DNA from: an uncultured Verrucomicrobiota bacterium
GTDB lineage: Bacteria; Verrucomicrobiota; Kiritimatiellia; Kiritimatiellales; Tichowtungiaceae
DNA: 46,292 nucleotides
Direction: 5' to 3'
NCBI GenBank assembly: GCA_903826865.1
Contig: CAIKGD010000064.1
Location: 1 to 46,292 of the forward strand
The notes beneath the pieces are model-generated. The model made no database searches. It had not been told where the DNA came from and saw only the letters and a list, made by a program, of their open reading frames with translations. The position numbers and the translations under genes were made by a program. Below are positions 34,463 to 42,609 of this stretch, one piece after another. Within the stretch, counting starts at the first letter, position 1, and each line of letters opens with the position of its first letter.

Positions 34463-36253
34463 CTATTCTGGACGGTACAGTTGAACTTCTGCAAGTGCAG
34501 GGATTCCTTCTTCACTTGTCATTGTTATGCGAAATTTCCTGGCGATGATTGTTTGAAAGTACCCTTTGAAACCAAAGCCTTCCGTTTTACCTTCCGCAAT
34601 CTTAATCCACCTTTTATTTTCCATTGCCTCGAGCGTAAAGGTCTGGCTCATGCGCCGACGGAAACCAGGCTCATCGAATCCAAACCCAGCAATAGCTGTA
34701 TCTTGCACAAGATCGATTTCAACAGAAGCTGATTTTACATCTTTGGGAGCCAGCCAGTATTTTTTGTCAGTGCCATCCAGGATGTTTTCCGGTGCACTAT
34801 TCGGATCTGACCCTGTGGCGGTTGCGGATGCACCGACTGTCGGCAATGGCACTGCGGCAGGCTCCCCGTTGAGTTCAAGCACAACGACAGTATCAGTTGG
34901 ATCCGGTGCGGTATTTGGTACGGAGATCGCCAGTCGGTTGGGTTCGCGCGTAATTTTCAGTGGTGTGTCGGGAGAGGTTAACAACCAGGCGGCTTTAGCT
35001 TCGCTTTGCAGTGGAACGAGTAGTTGTCCGGTTAACGGCCACTTGAATACGTGCAAGTAGAGCCGATTGTCTTTTCGGGTAGCGCAACCCCATGAGAGAT
35101 TAAAGAATGGACCGGCGTGAGTTCCATAGATAGAATCACTGTTTATTTTTAGCCAGCGGCCGACCTCCTGCAAACGCTCGACACACGGTTGAGGGAATTC
35201 CCCCTCTGCAGTTGGCCCGACATTCAGAAGAAGATTCCCGCCTTTGGAGCAGGTTTCTGCCAGCTTCCGGATGAGATCGGCGGAGGATTTCCAATTCGTA
35301 TCGAGTGCATTGTAGCCCCAGTGGTCATTCATCGTCATGCAGGTTTCCCAGTCGCCCCTGTAGCCTAAAACCGGAATGAATTGCTCCGGTGTCGAGGTAT
35401 CACCTGCGAATCCGGGTCCGAGCCGATTGTTAGTGATGAGGCCGGGCCGCAGTGTTGTCAATGCAGCCAGCGGAGCCGCACGCTGTGCATTCATCCACTT
35501 CGGTGTATCCCACCAGAGAATATCAATTGGGTAACCTGTCAGGATTTCTCTCACCTGCGGTACGGCAATATTTTTCAGATAGTCATCAAAACTGCCTTTT
35601 TGTGCGTCATCCCAGCCGCCGCCCTCTTCGTATTTGAATATTCGCCCGCCTTTGGCGCCACCCCGATGAACCCAGTCTTGCGCCTGTGAATAATAGAAGC
35701 CGATTTTCAGTCCGTCGCGGTGCGCGGCATTTACCAACGGGCCGAGCAGATCTTTTTTGTATGGAGAGGCATCCGTGATATTCCAATCGCTAACTTTCGA
35801 TGGGTAAAGGGCAAAGCCGTCATGATGTTTAGCTGTGATAACAATATAGCGCATACCGGCGTTTTTTGCTATTTTTGTCCACAATTCGGGATTGTATTTT
35901 ACTGGATTAAATTGCACAGAAAAAGCGCGATAATCCTGCACAGGGATTTTCGCAAGATACATTATCCATGCGTCCGAGTCGGTTATATTGCCATATTTAC
36001 CGGCGGGCACAGCGTATACACCCCAGTGGATAAAAAGGCCGAATTTAGCTTCTCGCCACCACGCCATCCGTGCGTCATGCTGAGCGGCTGTCTCTTTGTC
36101 AGTTGGCGCAGAGACCGTCGGAGCCACTGCTATACTCTCTGCTCCTGTTTTATTGTCTGCTCTGACCGGAGCCACGAATGCGGCCAGCAGCAGAGCTGAA
36201 GCAATCCACCTGTGCATTCCAGATGCCGGTTTGATTATTTCCCGACCCCTCAT
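34463..36253 (-). CDS. Secreted alpha-L-fucosidase (GH29) with C-terminal discoidin-like domain
   Basis: The 596-aa product has a signal peptide (hydrophobic stretch IASALLLAAFVAPVRA), then a GH29 TIM barrel (about 60-370): KFGLFIHWGVYAVPAGK, AKHHDGFALYPSKVSDWN, the nucleophile D249 in IDILWWDTP, and NLLLNVGPTAEGEFP. A beta-sandwich follows, and the last ~130 residues resemble an F5/8 type C domain that could bind sugar. AAGGAG precedes the ATG by 6 bases. It releases L-fucose from host, algal or plant glycans outside the inner membrane. It converges with lplA, 20 bases apart. Confidence 0.92.
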   Translation of the reverse strand: MRGREIIKPASGMHRWIASALLLAAFVAPVRADNKTGAESIAVAPTVSAPTDKETAAQHDARMAWWREAKFGLFIHWGVYAVPAGKYGNITDSDAWIMYLAKIPVQDYRAFSVQFNPVKYNPELWTKIAKNAGMRYIVITAKHHDGFALYPSKVSDWNITDASPYKKDLLGPLVNAAHRDGLKIGFYYSQAQDWVHRGGAKGGRIFKYEEGGGWDDAQKGSFDDYLKNIAVPQVREILTGYPIDILWWDTPKWMNAQRAAPLAALTTLRPGLITNNRLGPGFAGDTSTPEQFIPVLGYRGDWETCMTMNDHWGYNALDTNWKSSADLIRKLAETCSKGGNLLLNVGPTAEGEFPQPCVERLQEVGRWLKINSDSIYGTHAGPFFNLSWGCATRKDNRLYLHVFKWPLTGQLLVPLQSEAKAAWLLTSPDTPLKITREPNRLAISVPNTAPDPTDTVVVLELNGEPAAVPLPTVGASATATGSDPNSAPENILDGTDKKYWLAPKDVKSASVEIDLVQDTAIAGFGFDEPGFRRRMSQTFTLEAMENKRWIKIAEGKTEGFGFKGYFQTIIARKFRITMTSEEGIPALAEVQLYRPE

Positions 36254-36424
36254 GTGATTCTCCTTGGGTTAAAGTGAAATCTGATTTAAACTAAAAGATA
36301 ATCAGTTCGGCGCCTAATAAGCAAAGCTGTAATTGGCGGCGGCACTTTAATATTTTCCTGTTCGCTTGCAGAGGGCGGGCGGAATGTTTAACACTCTCCG
36401 GATTCATCAGGAGAAAGGGCGCGC

Positions 36425-37759
36425 ATGCAACTGTTAGAAAAACTGATTTCAATTTTATCAGGCTGGGTGTGGGGTCCGCCGATGCTGATTCTGCTGGTCG
36501 GAACGGGCCTTTATCTGACGGTTCGGCTCAAAGGTCTTCAATTCCGCGCGCTGCCGCTGGCGTTCCGGATGATCTGGCATAAGGATCATGGTCATGCGGG
36601 CGACATCAGCCATTTTCAGGCGCTGATGACGGCGCTGGCGGCGACGGTCGGGATCGGTAATATCGTCGGCGTGGCGACGGCGATCACGCTGGGCGGCCCC
36701 GGTGCGGTGTTCTGGATGTGGATGACCGGTCTGGTTGGTATGGTGACGAAATATTCCGAGGCGGTGCTGGCGGTGAAGTACCGCGAGCACGGGCCGCACG
36801 GAATGCGCGGCGGTCCGATGTATTACATTTCAAAAGGTGTCGGTCTTCCGTGGCTCGGAACGCTGTTTGCCATTTTTACTGCGCTGGCGACGTTCGGGAT
36901 CGGCAATATGACGCAGGCCAATGCCACGGCCGGAATTTTTCATACAGTTTTTCATGTCGAACCGTGGATTACCGGGCTGGTGCTGATGGTGCTGACGGCG
37001 CTGGTGATTATCGGCGGCATCCGTTCGATCGGCAAGTTCACCTCGTTTCTTGTGCCGGTCATGATCCTCGGCTATGTGATTGCGGCGCTGGTTGTGCTGG
37101 CACTGAACATCACTGAAATTCCGCATGCTTTTGCGCTGATTTTCCGCCACGCCTTTTCTCCGGCAGCGGCGACCGGCGGGTTTGCCGGCGCCACAATTGC
37201 CGCCGCGATGCGCTTCGGGATTGCACGCGGCGTCTTTTCCAACGAGTCGGGGCTGGGCTCCGCGCCGATTGCCGCCGCTGCAGCGCGTACGCATGAACCG
37301 GTCAAGCAGGCGCTGGTGAGCATGACGCAGACGTTTATTGATACGCTGGTGGTCTGCACGATGACCGCGCTGGTGATCCTGACGGCGAAGTCATGGACGC
37401 AAGGCATCGGCCCCGGCGAACTGACCAGTGCGAGTTTTGCCGAAACACTGGGCGAATCCGGACGGATTATTGTGGCGATTTCCACCGCGCTGTTTGCCTA
37501 TTCGACGCTAATCGGCTGGAACTATTACGGCGAGAAGGCCATTGAATATCTGCTGGGCCCGCGCTCCATCCGCATCTACCGCATACTTTTCATCGCGGCG
37601 GTGATGGTCGGTTGCATGATCAAGCTGGAGCTGGTTTGGAATGTTTCCGATCTGATGAACGGCCTGATGGCTATTCCCAATCTGATCGGGCTGCTGGTGC
37701 TGTCCAAAGTGATCAAGGATGAAACCGACCGGTATTTCGTGAAGAATAAAAAGGGTTGA
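36425..37759 (+). CDS. Sodium:alanine/glycine symporter (AGCS family)
   Basis: The 444-aa product has about ten transmembrane segments and the AGCS signatures: WGPPMLILLVGTGLYLTVR, ALMTALAATVGIGNIVGVATAI, MWMTGLVGMVTKYSEAVLAVKYRE, and FSNESGLGSAPIAAAAA. These carriers import alanine or glycine with sodium. A small hairpin TCTCC/GGAGA (36395-36414) covers part of the ribosome-binding site. A glycine riboswitch was looked for upstream and not found. Confidence 0.93.
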   Translation: MQLLEKLISILSGWVWGPPMLILLVGTGLYLTVRLKGLQFRALPLAFRMIWHKDHGHAGDISHFQALMTALAATVGIGNIVGVATAITLGGPGAVFWMWMTGLVGMVTKYSEAVLAVKYREHGPHGMRGGPMYYISKGVGLPWLGTLFAIFTALATFGIGNMTQANATAGIFHTVFHVEPWITGLVLMVLTALVIIGGIRSIGKFTSFLVPVMILGYVIAALVVLALNITEIPHAFALIFRHAFSPAAATGGFAGATIAAAMRFGIARGVFSNESGLGSAPIAAAAARTHEPVKQALVSMTQTFIDTLVVCTMTALVILTAKSWTQGIGPGELTSASFAETLGESGRIIVAISTALFAYSTLIGWNYYGEKAIEYLLGPRSIRIYRILFIAAVMVGCMIKLELVWNVSDLMNGLMAIPNLIGLLVLSKVIKDETDRYFVKNKKG

Positions 37760-37776
37760 GTAGAATCATCGCAGAC

Positions 37777-37877
37777 AACCCACCCCGCCCTGCGGGCACC
37801 CCTCCGGCGGAGGGGATTTTAAAGCTCCCCTCCAAGGGAGGGGTGGACGGAACAGAGTGACGGACGGGGTGGGTGTT
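37777..37877. repeat. Complex GC-rich palindromic element
   Basis: Outer arms AACCCACCCCG (37777-37787) and CGGGGTGGGTGTT (37865-37877) enclose two inner hairpins: CCCCTCC-GGC-GGAGGGG (37799-37815) and CCCCTCC-AA-GGGAGGGG (37827-37843). The two inner hairpins share the arm CCCCTCC. The element lies between the AGCS symporter and the esterase and may also act as a transcript end or stabiliser. Confidence 0.75.
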
Positions 37878-37903
37878 ATTGTATTAAGAGGAGAAAAAAA
37901 ATT

Positions 37904-38869
37904 ATGCCGCTGCTGTTTGATATGCCTTTTGAAAAACTGAAGACCTACAAGGGGATCAACCCGAAGCCCGCAAACTTTGATGCGTACTGGAAAAAGGCGC
38001 TGGCCGAAATGCGGGCGGTCGATCCGCAGATTGAAATTATTCCCGATCCGGATTTCCAGACTCCGTTCGCGACCTGCTCGCATCTCTGGTTTACCGGGGT
38101 CGGCGGCGCGCGGATTCACGCCAAACTGCTTCAGCCGAAAAAGGCCGGCAAAAAGCATCCGGCCGTTTTGCAGTTCCACGGCTATTCCGCAAACTGCGGC
38201 GACTGGGGCGATAAGCTGGGTTATGCCGCCGCCGGATTCACGGTGGCGGCGCTCGACTGCCGCGGGCAGGGCGGACTTTCCGAAGACATCGGCGGTGTGA
38301 AAGGAAATACCCATCGCGGGCAGATTATCCGCGGGCTCGACGACACGCCGGAAAAACTGCTGTTCCGGCAGATATATCTCGATACTGCACAGCTGGCAAA
38401 GATCGTGATGGAGATGCCGGATGTGGACGCGGCCCGCGTCGGGGCAATGGGCGGCAGTCAGGGTGGCGGATTGACGCTGGCTTGCGCCGCGCTGGAACCC
38501 CGCATCAAACGGATTGCGCCGATGTATCCTTTTCTGTCCGATTACCTTCGCGTCTGGGAAATGGATCAGGCGAAAGACGCTTATGCGGAACTGAAGGATT
38601 TTTTCCGCCGGCATGATCCACAACACAAACGCAAAGATGAAATTTTTACCCGGCTGGGCTATATTGACATTCAGTATCTCGCTCCGCGCATTAAGGCTGA
38701 AGTGATGATGGGTGTCGGGCTGATGGACACCATCTGTCCGCCATCCACACAGTTTGCCGCCTACAACAAGATCAAGTCGAAAAAATCGCTGGAAATCTAT
38801 CCCGACTACGGGCATGAAGGCCTGCCCGGTTTTCAGGATAAGGCCTTTCGGTTCATGATGGGGCTTTAA
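37904..38869 (+). CDS. Acetyl xylan esterase/cephalosporin-C deacetylase (CE7 family)
   Basis: The 321-aa product removes acetyl groups from small esters or xylo-oligosaccharides. It has the CE7 motifs in place: RGQGG (residues 120-124), nucleophile S185 in GGSQGGG, D275 in GLMDTICPP and H304 in YGHEG, matching the Ser-Asp-His spacing of the family. No signal peptide is present, so it should act in the cytoplasm. GAGGAG precedes the ATG. The nitroreductase gene follows after 9 bases. Confidence 0.93.
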   Translation: MPLLFDMPFEKLKTYKGINPKPANFDAYWKKALAEMRAVDPQIEIIPDPDFQTPFATCSHLWFTGVGGARIHAKLLQPKKAGKKHPAVLQFHGYSANCGDWGDKLGYAAAGFTVAALDCRGQGGLSEDIGGVKGNTHRGQIIRGLDDTPEKLLFRQIYLDTAQLAKIVMEMPDVDAARVGAMGGSQGGGLTLACAALEPRIKRIAPMYPFLSDYLRVWEMDQAKDAYAELKDFFRRHDPQHKRKDEIFTRLGYIDIQYLAPRIKAEVMMGVGLMDTICPPSTQFAAYNKIKSKKSLEIYPDYGHEGLPGFQDKAFRFMMGL

Positions 38870-38878
38870 GAATAAGTT

Positions 38879-39400
38879 ATGGAAACAATCAAAGCCATCA
38901 TGACGCGCCGGAGTATTCGTGTGTTCAAGGACACTCCGGTGACCGAAGCTCAGATCAAAGTGCTTCTTGAAGCGGCGATGAATGCGCCGAGCGCCGGTGA
39001 CGGCCGTCCATGGCATTTTGTTGTCACCACGGATCGCGCACAGCTCGATGCGCTGGCCGATGCGGTGGACGAAGGCAATCCGATGTTTAAGCAGGCACCG
39101 GCCGCCATTCTGATCTGTTTAGATGAATCACTCGAAAAATTCAAGGGCTTCGGTCCGCAGGATTGTTCCTGTGCGGCGCAGAATCTGCAACTTGCCGCGC
39201 ACGAACTGGGATTGAGTACCGTCTGGGTCGCTGTGATCGGTGTGCCGCCGCGTGTTGCCGGCTGCCGCAAGGTTCTTGGCGTACCGGAACATATCAAGCC
39301 GTTTGCGCTTTTCCCGCTGGGCGTGCCGGGAGAACATCTCGAAGCAGAATACCGGTATGATGAAAAAAAAATCCACCGGGGTATGTGGAGTAATCTGTAA
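38879..39400 (+). CDS. Nitroreductase family protein
   Basis: This 173-aa FMN-dependent oxidoreductase has the family start IMTRRSIRVFKDTPVTE with the FMN-phosphate-binding Arg pair, MNAPSAGDGRPWHFVV, and DCSCAAQNLQLAAHELGLSTVW near residue 100. The short length fits the small nitroreductase-like subgroup. The physiological substrate cannot be read from sequence. Confidence 0.9.
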   Translation: METIKAIMTRRSIRVFKDTPVTEAQIKVLLEAAMNAPSAGDGRPWHFVVTTDRAQLDALADAVDEGNPMFKQAPAAILICLDESLEKFKGFGPQDCSCAAQNLQLAAHELGLSTVWVAVIGVPPRVAGCRKVLGVPEHIKPFALFPLGVPGEHLEAEYRYDEKKIHRGMWSNL

Positions 39401-39457
39401 TGAGTAATGCGTATTCCGTATTGATCAATACGCAGTACGTGATATGCAACAAAGAAC
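39401..39457. repeat. Short palindromic element with CGTATTGATCAATACG
   Basis: A perfect 16-bp palindrome CGTATTGATCAATACG (39417-39432) sits in the 57-bp gap after the nitroreductase gene, with GCGTATT/AATACGC overlapping it. The stretch is made of related units (GTAATGCGTATTC, AATACGCAGTACG), the same design as other repeats in the window. Confidence 0.55.
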
Positions 39458-40156
39458 ATGATTTTTATGAGTGCACAGAAAACCTATACAATCCGCTGTC
39501 CGCAATGCGGACATGAACAGAAGGTGGAGCTTTATGAGTCCATCAACGTGGCACAGCAGCCGGAACTGAAAACCGCGCTGTTCGAGAACCGGCTTAACCG
39601 CGTTCAGTGCAAATCGTGCGAAGCCTCTTTCCGCGTGGACAAACCGCTGCTTTATCACGATGCCGACCGCAACATTCTCATTCACTGGATGCCCGACACT
39701 GCCGTTTCGCGCGAAGAGATTCTGGATGAATTCGACAAAAGCATGGAAGAGCTTCGGAAAGTACTGCCGGCGGATATAGAACCGCCGCGGGTGCGGCTGG
39801 TTTTTACCCGCGCCGAACTGGTTGAACTGATTTTTATTATCGAAGCGGGGATGGAAGAGCGGGTGGTGGAGTACATCAAATACACCATTCATACGCAGAA
39901 CATGAAGCGTCTGCCGCCGGCCGGGAAGCAACTGCTGCTGAACATCCAGGATTCAACGGCCGACGAACTGCTCTTTGCGGTACAGGATGTGGCGACTTCC
40001 GGACTGGAGGATCTTCTGCGTTATCCCCGCACGGCATATCGCGGCGTGTGCGATATGTACCGCAAAAAGCCGGACGAGTTTATGGAGCTTTTCCCCGGCC
40101 CCTACATCAGCGCCCGCGCGGCGCTGATGGAAGAGAGCGGCAGCGAAGAGGAATGA
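39458..40156 (+). CDS. CpXC-domain protein
   Basis: The 232-aa product begins with a zinc-ribbon-like pair IRCPQCGHEQKVELY and VQCKSCEASFRVDKPLLYHDADRN, the hallmark of the CpXC domain (two CXXC pairs, about residues 14-60). The rest is helical and acidic, ending ESGSEEE. The function of the family is unknown. The start could be ATG 39458 or ATG 39467. It converges with the TPR gene with only one base between stop codons. Confidence 0.82.
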   Translation: MIFMSAQKTYTIRCPQCGHEQKVELYESINVAQQPELKTALFENRLNRVQCKSCEASFRVDKPLLYHDADRNILIHWMPDTAVSREEILDEFDKSMEELRKVLPADIEPPRVRLVFTRAELVELIFIIEAGMEERVVEYIKYTIHTQNMKRLPPAGKQLLLNIQDSTADELLFAVQDVATSGLEDLLRYPRTAYRGVCDMYRKKPDEFMELFPGPYISARAALMEESGSEEE

Positions 40157-40157
40157 T

Positions 40158-40808
40158 TTATTTTTGCGGTGCCGCGTCGTTGAGCGCTTTCAGTGCGCCT
40201 TCGGCTGTTCCGGCCCACAGGGTGCCGGCATTTTCCGCCAGGAAATCCTCGAGCACAATGCGGGCTTCGTCTATCTGTCCGGCCTGTTCCTTGCAACGGG
40301 CGATACTCAGGACGGCCTGCGGCTGGAGATAATTTTTGCTGTGCTTTTCAGCAAATGCAGCGAACTGAACTGCCGCTCCGGTGAAATCGCCGTCGGCTTC
40401 GGTGCAATAGGCCAGCCCCAGTTCTGCGAGCGGCTTCATTTCATGGTTTTTGTATTTTTTAAGGAAGCGCTCGTATTGCGCACGGGACTGAACGTAGTCT
40501 CCGTTATTAAAAAGGGTTTTGGCCAGATTGAGCAGGGCAACCGGCGCGGTCGGCGTCGAACTGTATTTATTCACCACCTCTTCGAGCTGCTGCGGAGTCT
40601 GGGCTGCCATCAGCTTCTGCTCGGCTGCGGCCAGCGTGGCGGCTTTGTGATGCGCACAACCCCGGGAGGCAATTACGGTTACCGCCGCAGCGAGAACGCC
40701 TGTGCCGATCAATTTTCCGTAGCGTTTGAGAAATCCGAGAACTTCCTGTACTTCGTGTGTTTCGAGCTCATGCTTTTTCTGCGGATCGTCGTTTTGCTTA
40801 TCTATCAT
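40158..40808 (-). CDS. Membrane-anchored TPR protein
   Basis: The 216-aa product has a short cytoplasmic start (MIDKQNDDPQKKHELE), one transmembrane segment (about 34-52, LIGTGVLAAAVTVIASRG) and a periplasmic TPR-like repeat region (about 60-205; units such as APVALLNLAKTLFNNGDYVQSRAQYERFL). The layout resembles YfgM-type periplasmic TPR proteins. CAGGAG lies 8 bases before the ATG at 40808; the longer frame from TTG 40880 would overlap aroK and is not supported. It follows aroK after 40 bases. Confidence 0.75.
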   Translation of the reverse strand: MIDKQNDDPQKKHELETHEVQEVLGFLKRYGKLIGTGVLAAAVTVIASRGCAHHKAATLAAAEQKLMAAQTPQQLEEVVNKYSSTPTAPVALLNLAKTLFNNGDYVQSRAQYERFLKKYKNHEMKPLAELGLAYCTEADGDFTGAAVQFAAFAEKHSKNYLQPQAVLSIARCKEQAGQIDEARIVLEDFLAENAGTLWAGTAEGALKALNDAAPQK

Positions 40809-40848
40809 AAACCAGACTCCTGTTTTGAAGGCGGCTACTCTTATCTTT

Positions 40849-41367
40849 TCAATCGCGGGATTCAAGCGCGTACAGCTCAAGAATCGGTTGCGCTGTTTCC
40901 TCGGCGGTCAGACCATCGGTGCCGATTCGGTGGGCGATTGCACCGTACAGCGGCTGGCGTTTCTCCAGCAAAGCCCGAATCTGTTCCTTTTTATCTCCGG
41001 CCAGCAACGGCCGGGACGCGTCTTTTGACAACCTTTGGAAAATAGTTTCCGGCGTCGCCTGGAGGCAGACCACCAGACCGCTTTTTTCAAAATCGGCGAT
41101 GTTATCAGGGTTCAGCACAATGCCGCCGCCGGTTGAAATGATGAGACTGCGGCGGTTCGAAAGCTCTTTAACCAGATTGCGCTCCATAACGCGGAAGGCG
41201 GCTTCGCCGTCCTGTGCAAAAATTTCCGGGATGGGCTTTCCCTGCCGCTCTTCGATGAGCGAATCCATATCCACCAGTTCCATGCCGGTGCGTTCCGCCA
41301 GCACACGGCCGGTCATTGTTTTACCGGTTCCCATGAATCCGACTAAAATGATGTTCCGCTTTTTCAT
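40849..41367 (-). CDS. aroK: Shikimate kinase
   Basis: The enzyme phosphorylates shikimate in aromatic amino acid synthesis. The 172-aa product has Walker A GFMGTGKT (10-17), DMDSLIEERQGKPIPEIFAQDGEAAFR with the substrate-binding Asp and Arg, the STGGGIVL loop, and the lid-region Arg near RPLLAGDKK. Length is normal. The TPR gene follows on the same strand. Confidence 0.94.
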   Translation of the reverse strand: MKKRNIILVGFMGTGKTMTGRVLAERTGMELVDMDSLIEERQGKPIPEIFAQDGEAAFRVMERNLVKELSNRRSLIISTGGGIVLNPDNIADFEKSGLVVCLQATPETIFQRLSKDASRPLLAGDKKEQIRALLEKRQPLYGAIAHRIGTDGLTAEETAQPILELYALESRD

Positions 41368-41379
41368 CTTTATCCGGAA

Positions 41380-41408
41380 AAATAAACGCCCCGGTGTTTC
41401 GGGGCGTT
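41380..41408 (-). terminator. Rho-independent terminator of the small basic-protein gene
   Basis: Read on the minus strand, AACGCCCCG, loop AAACAC and CGGGGCGTT (41385-41408) form a 9-bp stem followed by TATTTTT. It lies between the small gene (ending 41438) and aroK (starting 41367), so aroK needs its own promoter or read-through. Confidence 0.82.
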
Positions 41409-41437
41409 ATACAGAAACAAAACAGCTAAATACAGCT

Positions 41438-41620
41438 TCAGGCGTTATTTTTCATCAGCGACTCGCGGATATCCTTGTTGGTCATTCTGCGAATGATGGT
41501 TTCCGGGATACCGGCAACGGCCAGCCGTTTTTTCTGCTGGGCCACACGGTAGCGCTTAGGCCCGGCTTTTTTAGTCGGGCGGCGAAGCGGTTTCTTGCGC
41601 ATTGATCGGCGAATTCTCAT
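41438..41620 (-). CDS. Small basic protein, function unknown
   Basis: The 60-aa product is strongly basic (RIRRSMRKKPLRRPTKKAG, then KRYRVAQQKKR) with a C-terminal helix (ETIIRRMTNKDIRESLMKN). It has its own GGAG ribosome-binding site at 7-base spacing, a dedicated terminator and a palindromic upstream region, so it looks like a real single-gene unit. The composition suggests binding to RNA or DNA, perhaps the ribosome. I recognise no family. Confidence 0.65.
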   Translation of the reverse strand: MRIRRSMRKKPLRRPTKKAGPKRYRVAQQKKRLAVAGIPETIIRRMTNKDIRESLMKNNA

Positions 41621-41640
41621 TTTTCTTCTCCAAAGGCTTA

Positions 41641-41692
41641 TCGTTTTAAAACGAGCGACGTAAACTACACAGGCAGATTGCCCTAAGCAATC
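41641..41692. promoter_or_regulatory. Palindromes upstream of the small basic-protein gene
   Basis: A perfect 14-bp palindrome TCGTTTTAAAACGA (41641-41654) lies 20 bases before the small gene's ATG. A second hairpin GATTGC-CCTAA-GCAATC is at 41676-41692. On the minus strand a TTGCTT/TAGTTT pair with 17-base spacing lies between them and could be the promoter. The first palindrome would then overlap the transcript start. Confidence 0.45.
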
Positions 41693-41699
41693 CTTAAAA

Positions 41700-41766
41700 T
41701 GACGAAATTCAAAACTCGAAATTCAGAATAAATTAGCTAAAAAGGAACTCAAACTTCGAAATAATC
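41700..41766. repeat. Degenerate GAAATTC/CTCGAAATTC repeat
   Basis: GAAATTC occurs twice within 22 bases, separated by AAAACTC, and a related ACTCAAACTTCGAAAT follows. The pattern resembles short self-similar repeats elsewhere in the window. It sits between the small-protein promoter and the thioesterase gene. Confidence 0.4.
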
Positions 41767-41784
41767 TGCTGAAAGGAGCCGTCC

Positions 41785-42210
41785 GTGTCTCGAGCAAAAC
41801 TGGAACTTCCGCAAATCTTTCCCTTTCGCACCGAATTAACCGTCCGGATTACCGACATCAACTACGGCGGACATCTTGGAAACGCCGATGTGCTGGCTCT
41901 GATGCACGAAGCCCGTGTCCGTTTCCTCAAATCCTTCGGCTACAGCGAAATCAATGTCGAGGGATACGGCACCATCATGCTTGATTCGGTTGTCGTCTAT
42001 AAAGCGCAGGCCTTTGCGGGCGATATTCTGCAGATCGAGGTAGCGGCCGGCGACTTCAGCCGAATCGGCTGCGATATTTTCTACCGCATCACCAATAAAG
42101 AGACCGGCGCCGAGGTGGCATTGGCTAAAACCGGCATTGCGGTTTTCGATTACGCCAATCAGAAGCGCGTCTCGCCGCCCGTGACCTTTGTGAAAAAACT
42201 GGGCGGGTAA
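41785..42210 (+). CDS. Acyl-CoA thioesterase, hotdog fold (YbgC/4HBT type)
   Basis: The 141-aa product has the single-hotdog pattern with the active-site segment RITDINYGGHLGNADVLALMHEARVRFL (DINYGGHLGN as the catalytic loop and Glu in HEAR). It hydrolyses an acyl-CoA thioester; chain preference is unknown. It starts at GTG 41785 with AAAGGAG upstream. Confidence 0.87.
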   Translation: MSRAKLELPQIFPFRTELTVRITDINYGGHLGNADVLALMHEARVRFLKSFGYSEINVEGYGTIMLDSVVVYKAQAFAGDILQIEVAAGDFSRIGCDIFYRITNKETGAEVALAKTGIAVFDYANQKRVSPPVTFVKKLGG

Positions 42211-42609
42211 CAGACATCTTTTAATAGAATACAAAAATGTATTCAAAAACAATATAGATACAAAAAAGTTAACGAAAAATCTTCAAGGTCAAAATTGGAA
42301 TAATGTGTATAAATCGTAATACATTGGTGTGTAACATATTAAAAAATCAAATTTTATAAGGCACGCATTTTGCTATTTCACGGCATGTTCGTGGCGATTA
42401 TTAACGGTGAATTCACCGGAAAGATCGGCAATGAAAAAACGGTCATGCAGCAACTGGGACAATGAATACGGAATCAGACGGGAAAAAGGTGAAGGCGGGA
42501 GATGCCGGTTGACGAATTGAAAACAGAATGCGTCCGGACGAGGTTCGCACGGGGAAAGGGACTTCCGGTCGCATTCGAATACAAACTGAACAAAAAGGAG
42601 AACAGGGAA
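42211..42609. promoter_or_regulatory. 399-bp leader upstream of the TorF-like porin
   Basis: The first half is AT-rich and contains a perfect hairpin GAATACA-AAAA-TGTATTC (42227-42244). A 14-bp perfect palindrome CGGTGAATTCACCG lies at 42405-42418. A 26-codon open stretch (42385-42465) around the palindrome has no convincing ribosome-binding site. The porin frame extends up to 42502 but the signal peptide starts only at 42610. Confidence 0.4.

Noticed and set aside
36254-36424. Glycine riboswitch upstream of the AGCS symporter
   Set aside because: The conserved glycine-aptamer core was not found; only a small hairpin near the ribosome-binding site is present.
37766-39016. Minus-strand open frame (about 416 codons) opposite the CE7 esterase
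   Set aside because: The esterase on the plus strand has complete motifs and a ribosome-binding site; the opposite frame has neither and begins inside the nitroreductase gene.
40809-40880. N-terminal extension of the TPR protein from a TTG at 40880
   Set aside because: It would overlap aroK by 32 bases and lacks a ribosome-binding site, whereas the ATG at 40808 has CAGGAG at 8 bases.
42385-42465. 26-codon open frame in the porin leader, considered as a leader peptide
   Set aside because: No Shine-Dalgarno, no attenuator-like terminator after it, and the palindrome inside it is a simpler explanation of the region.
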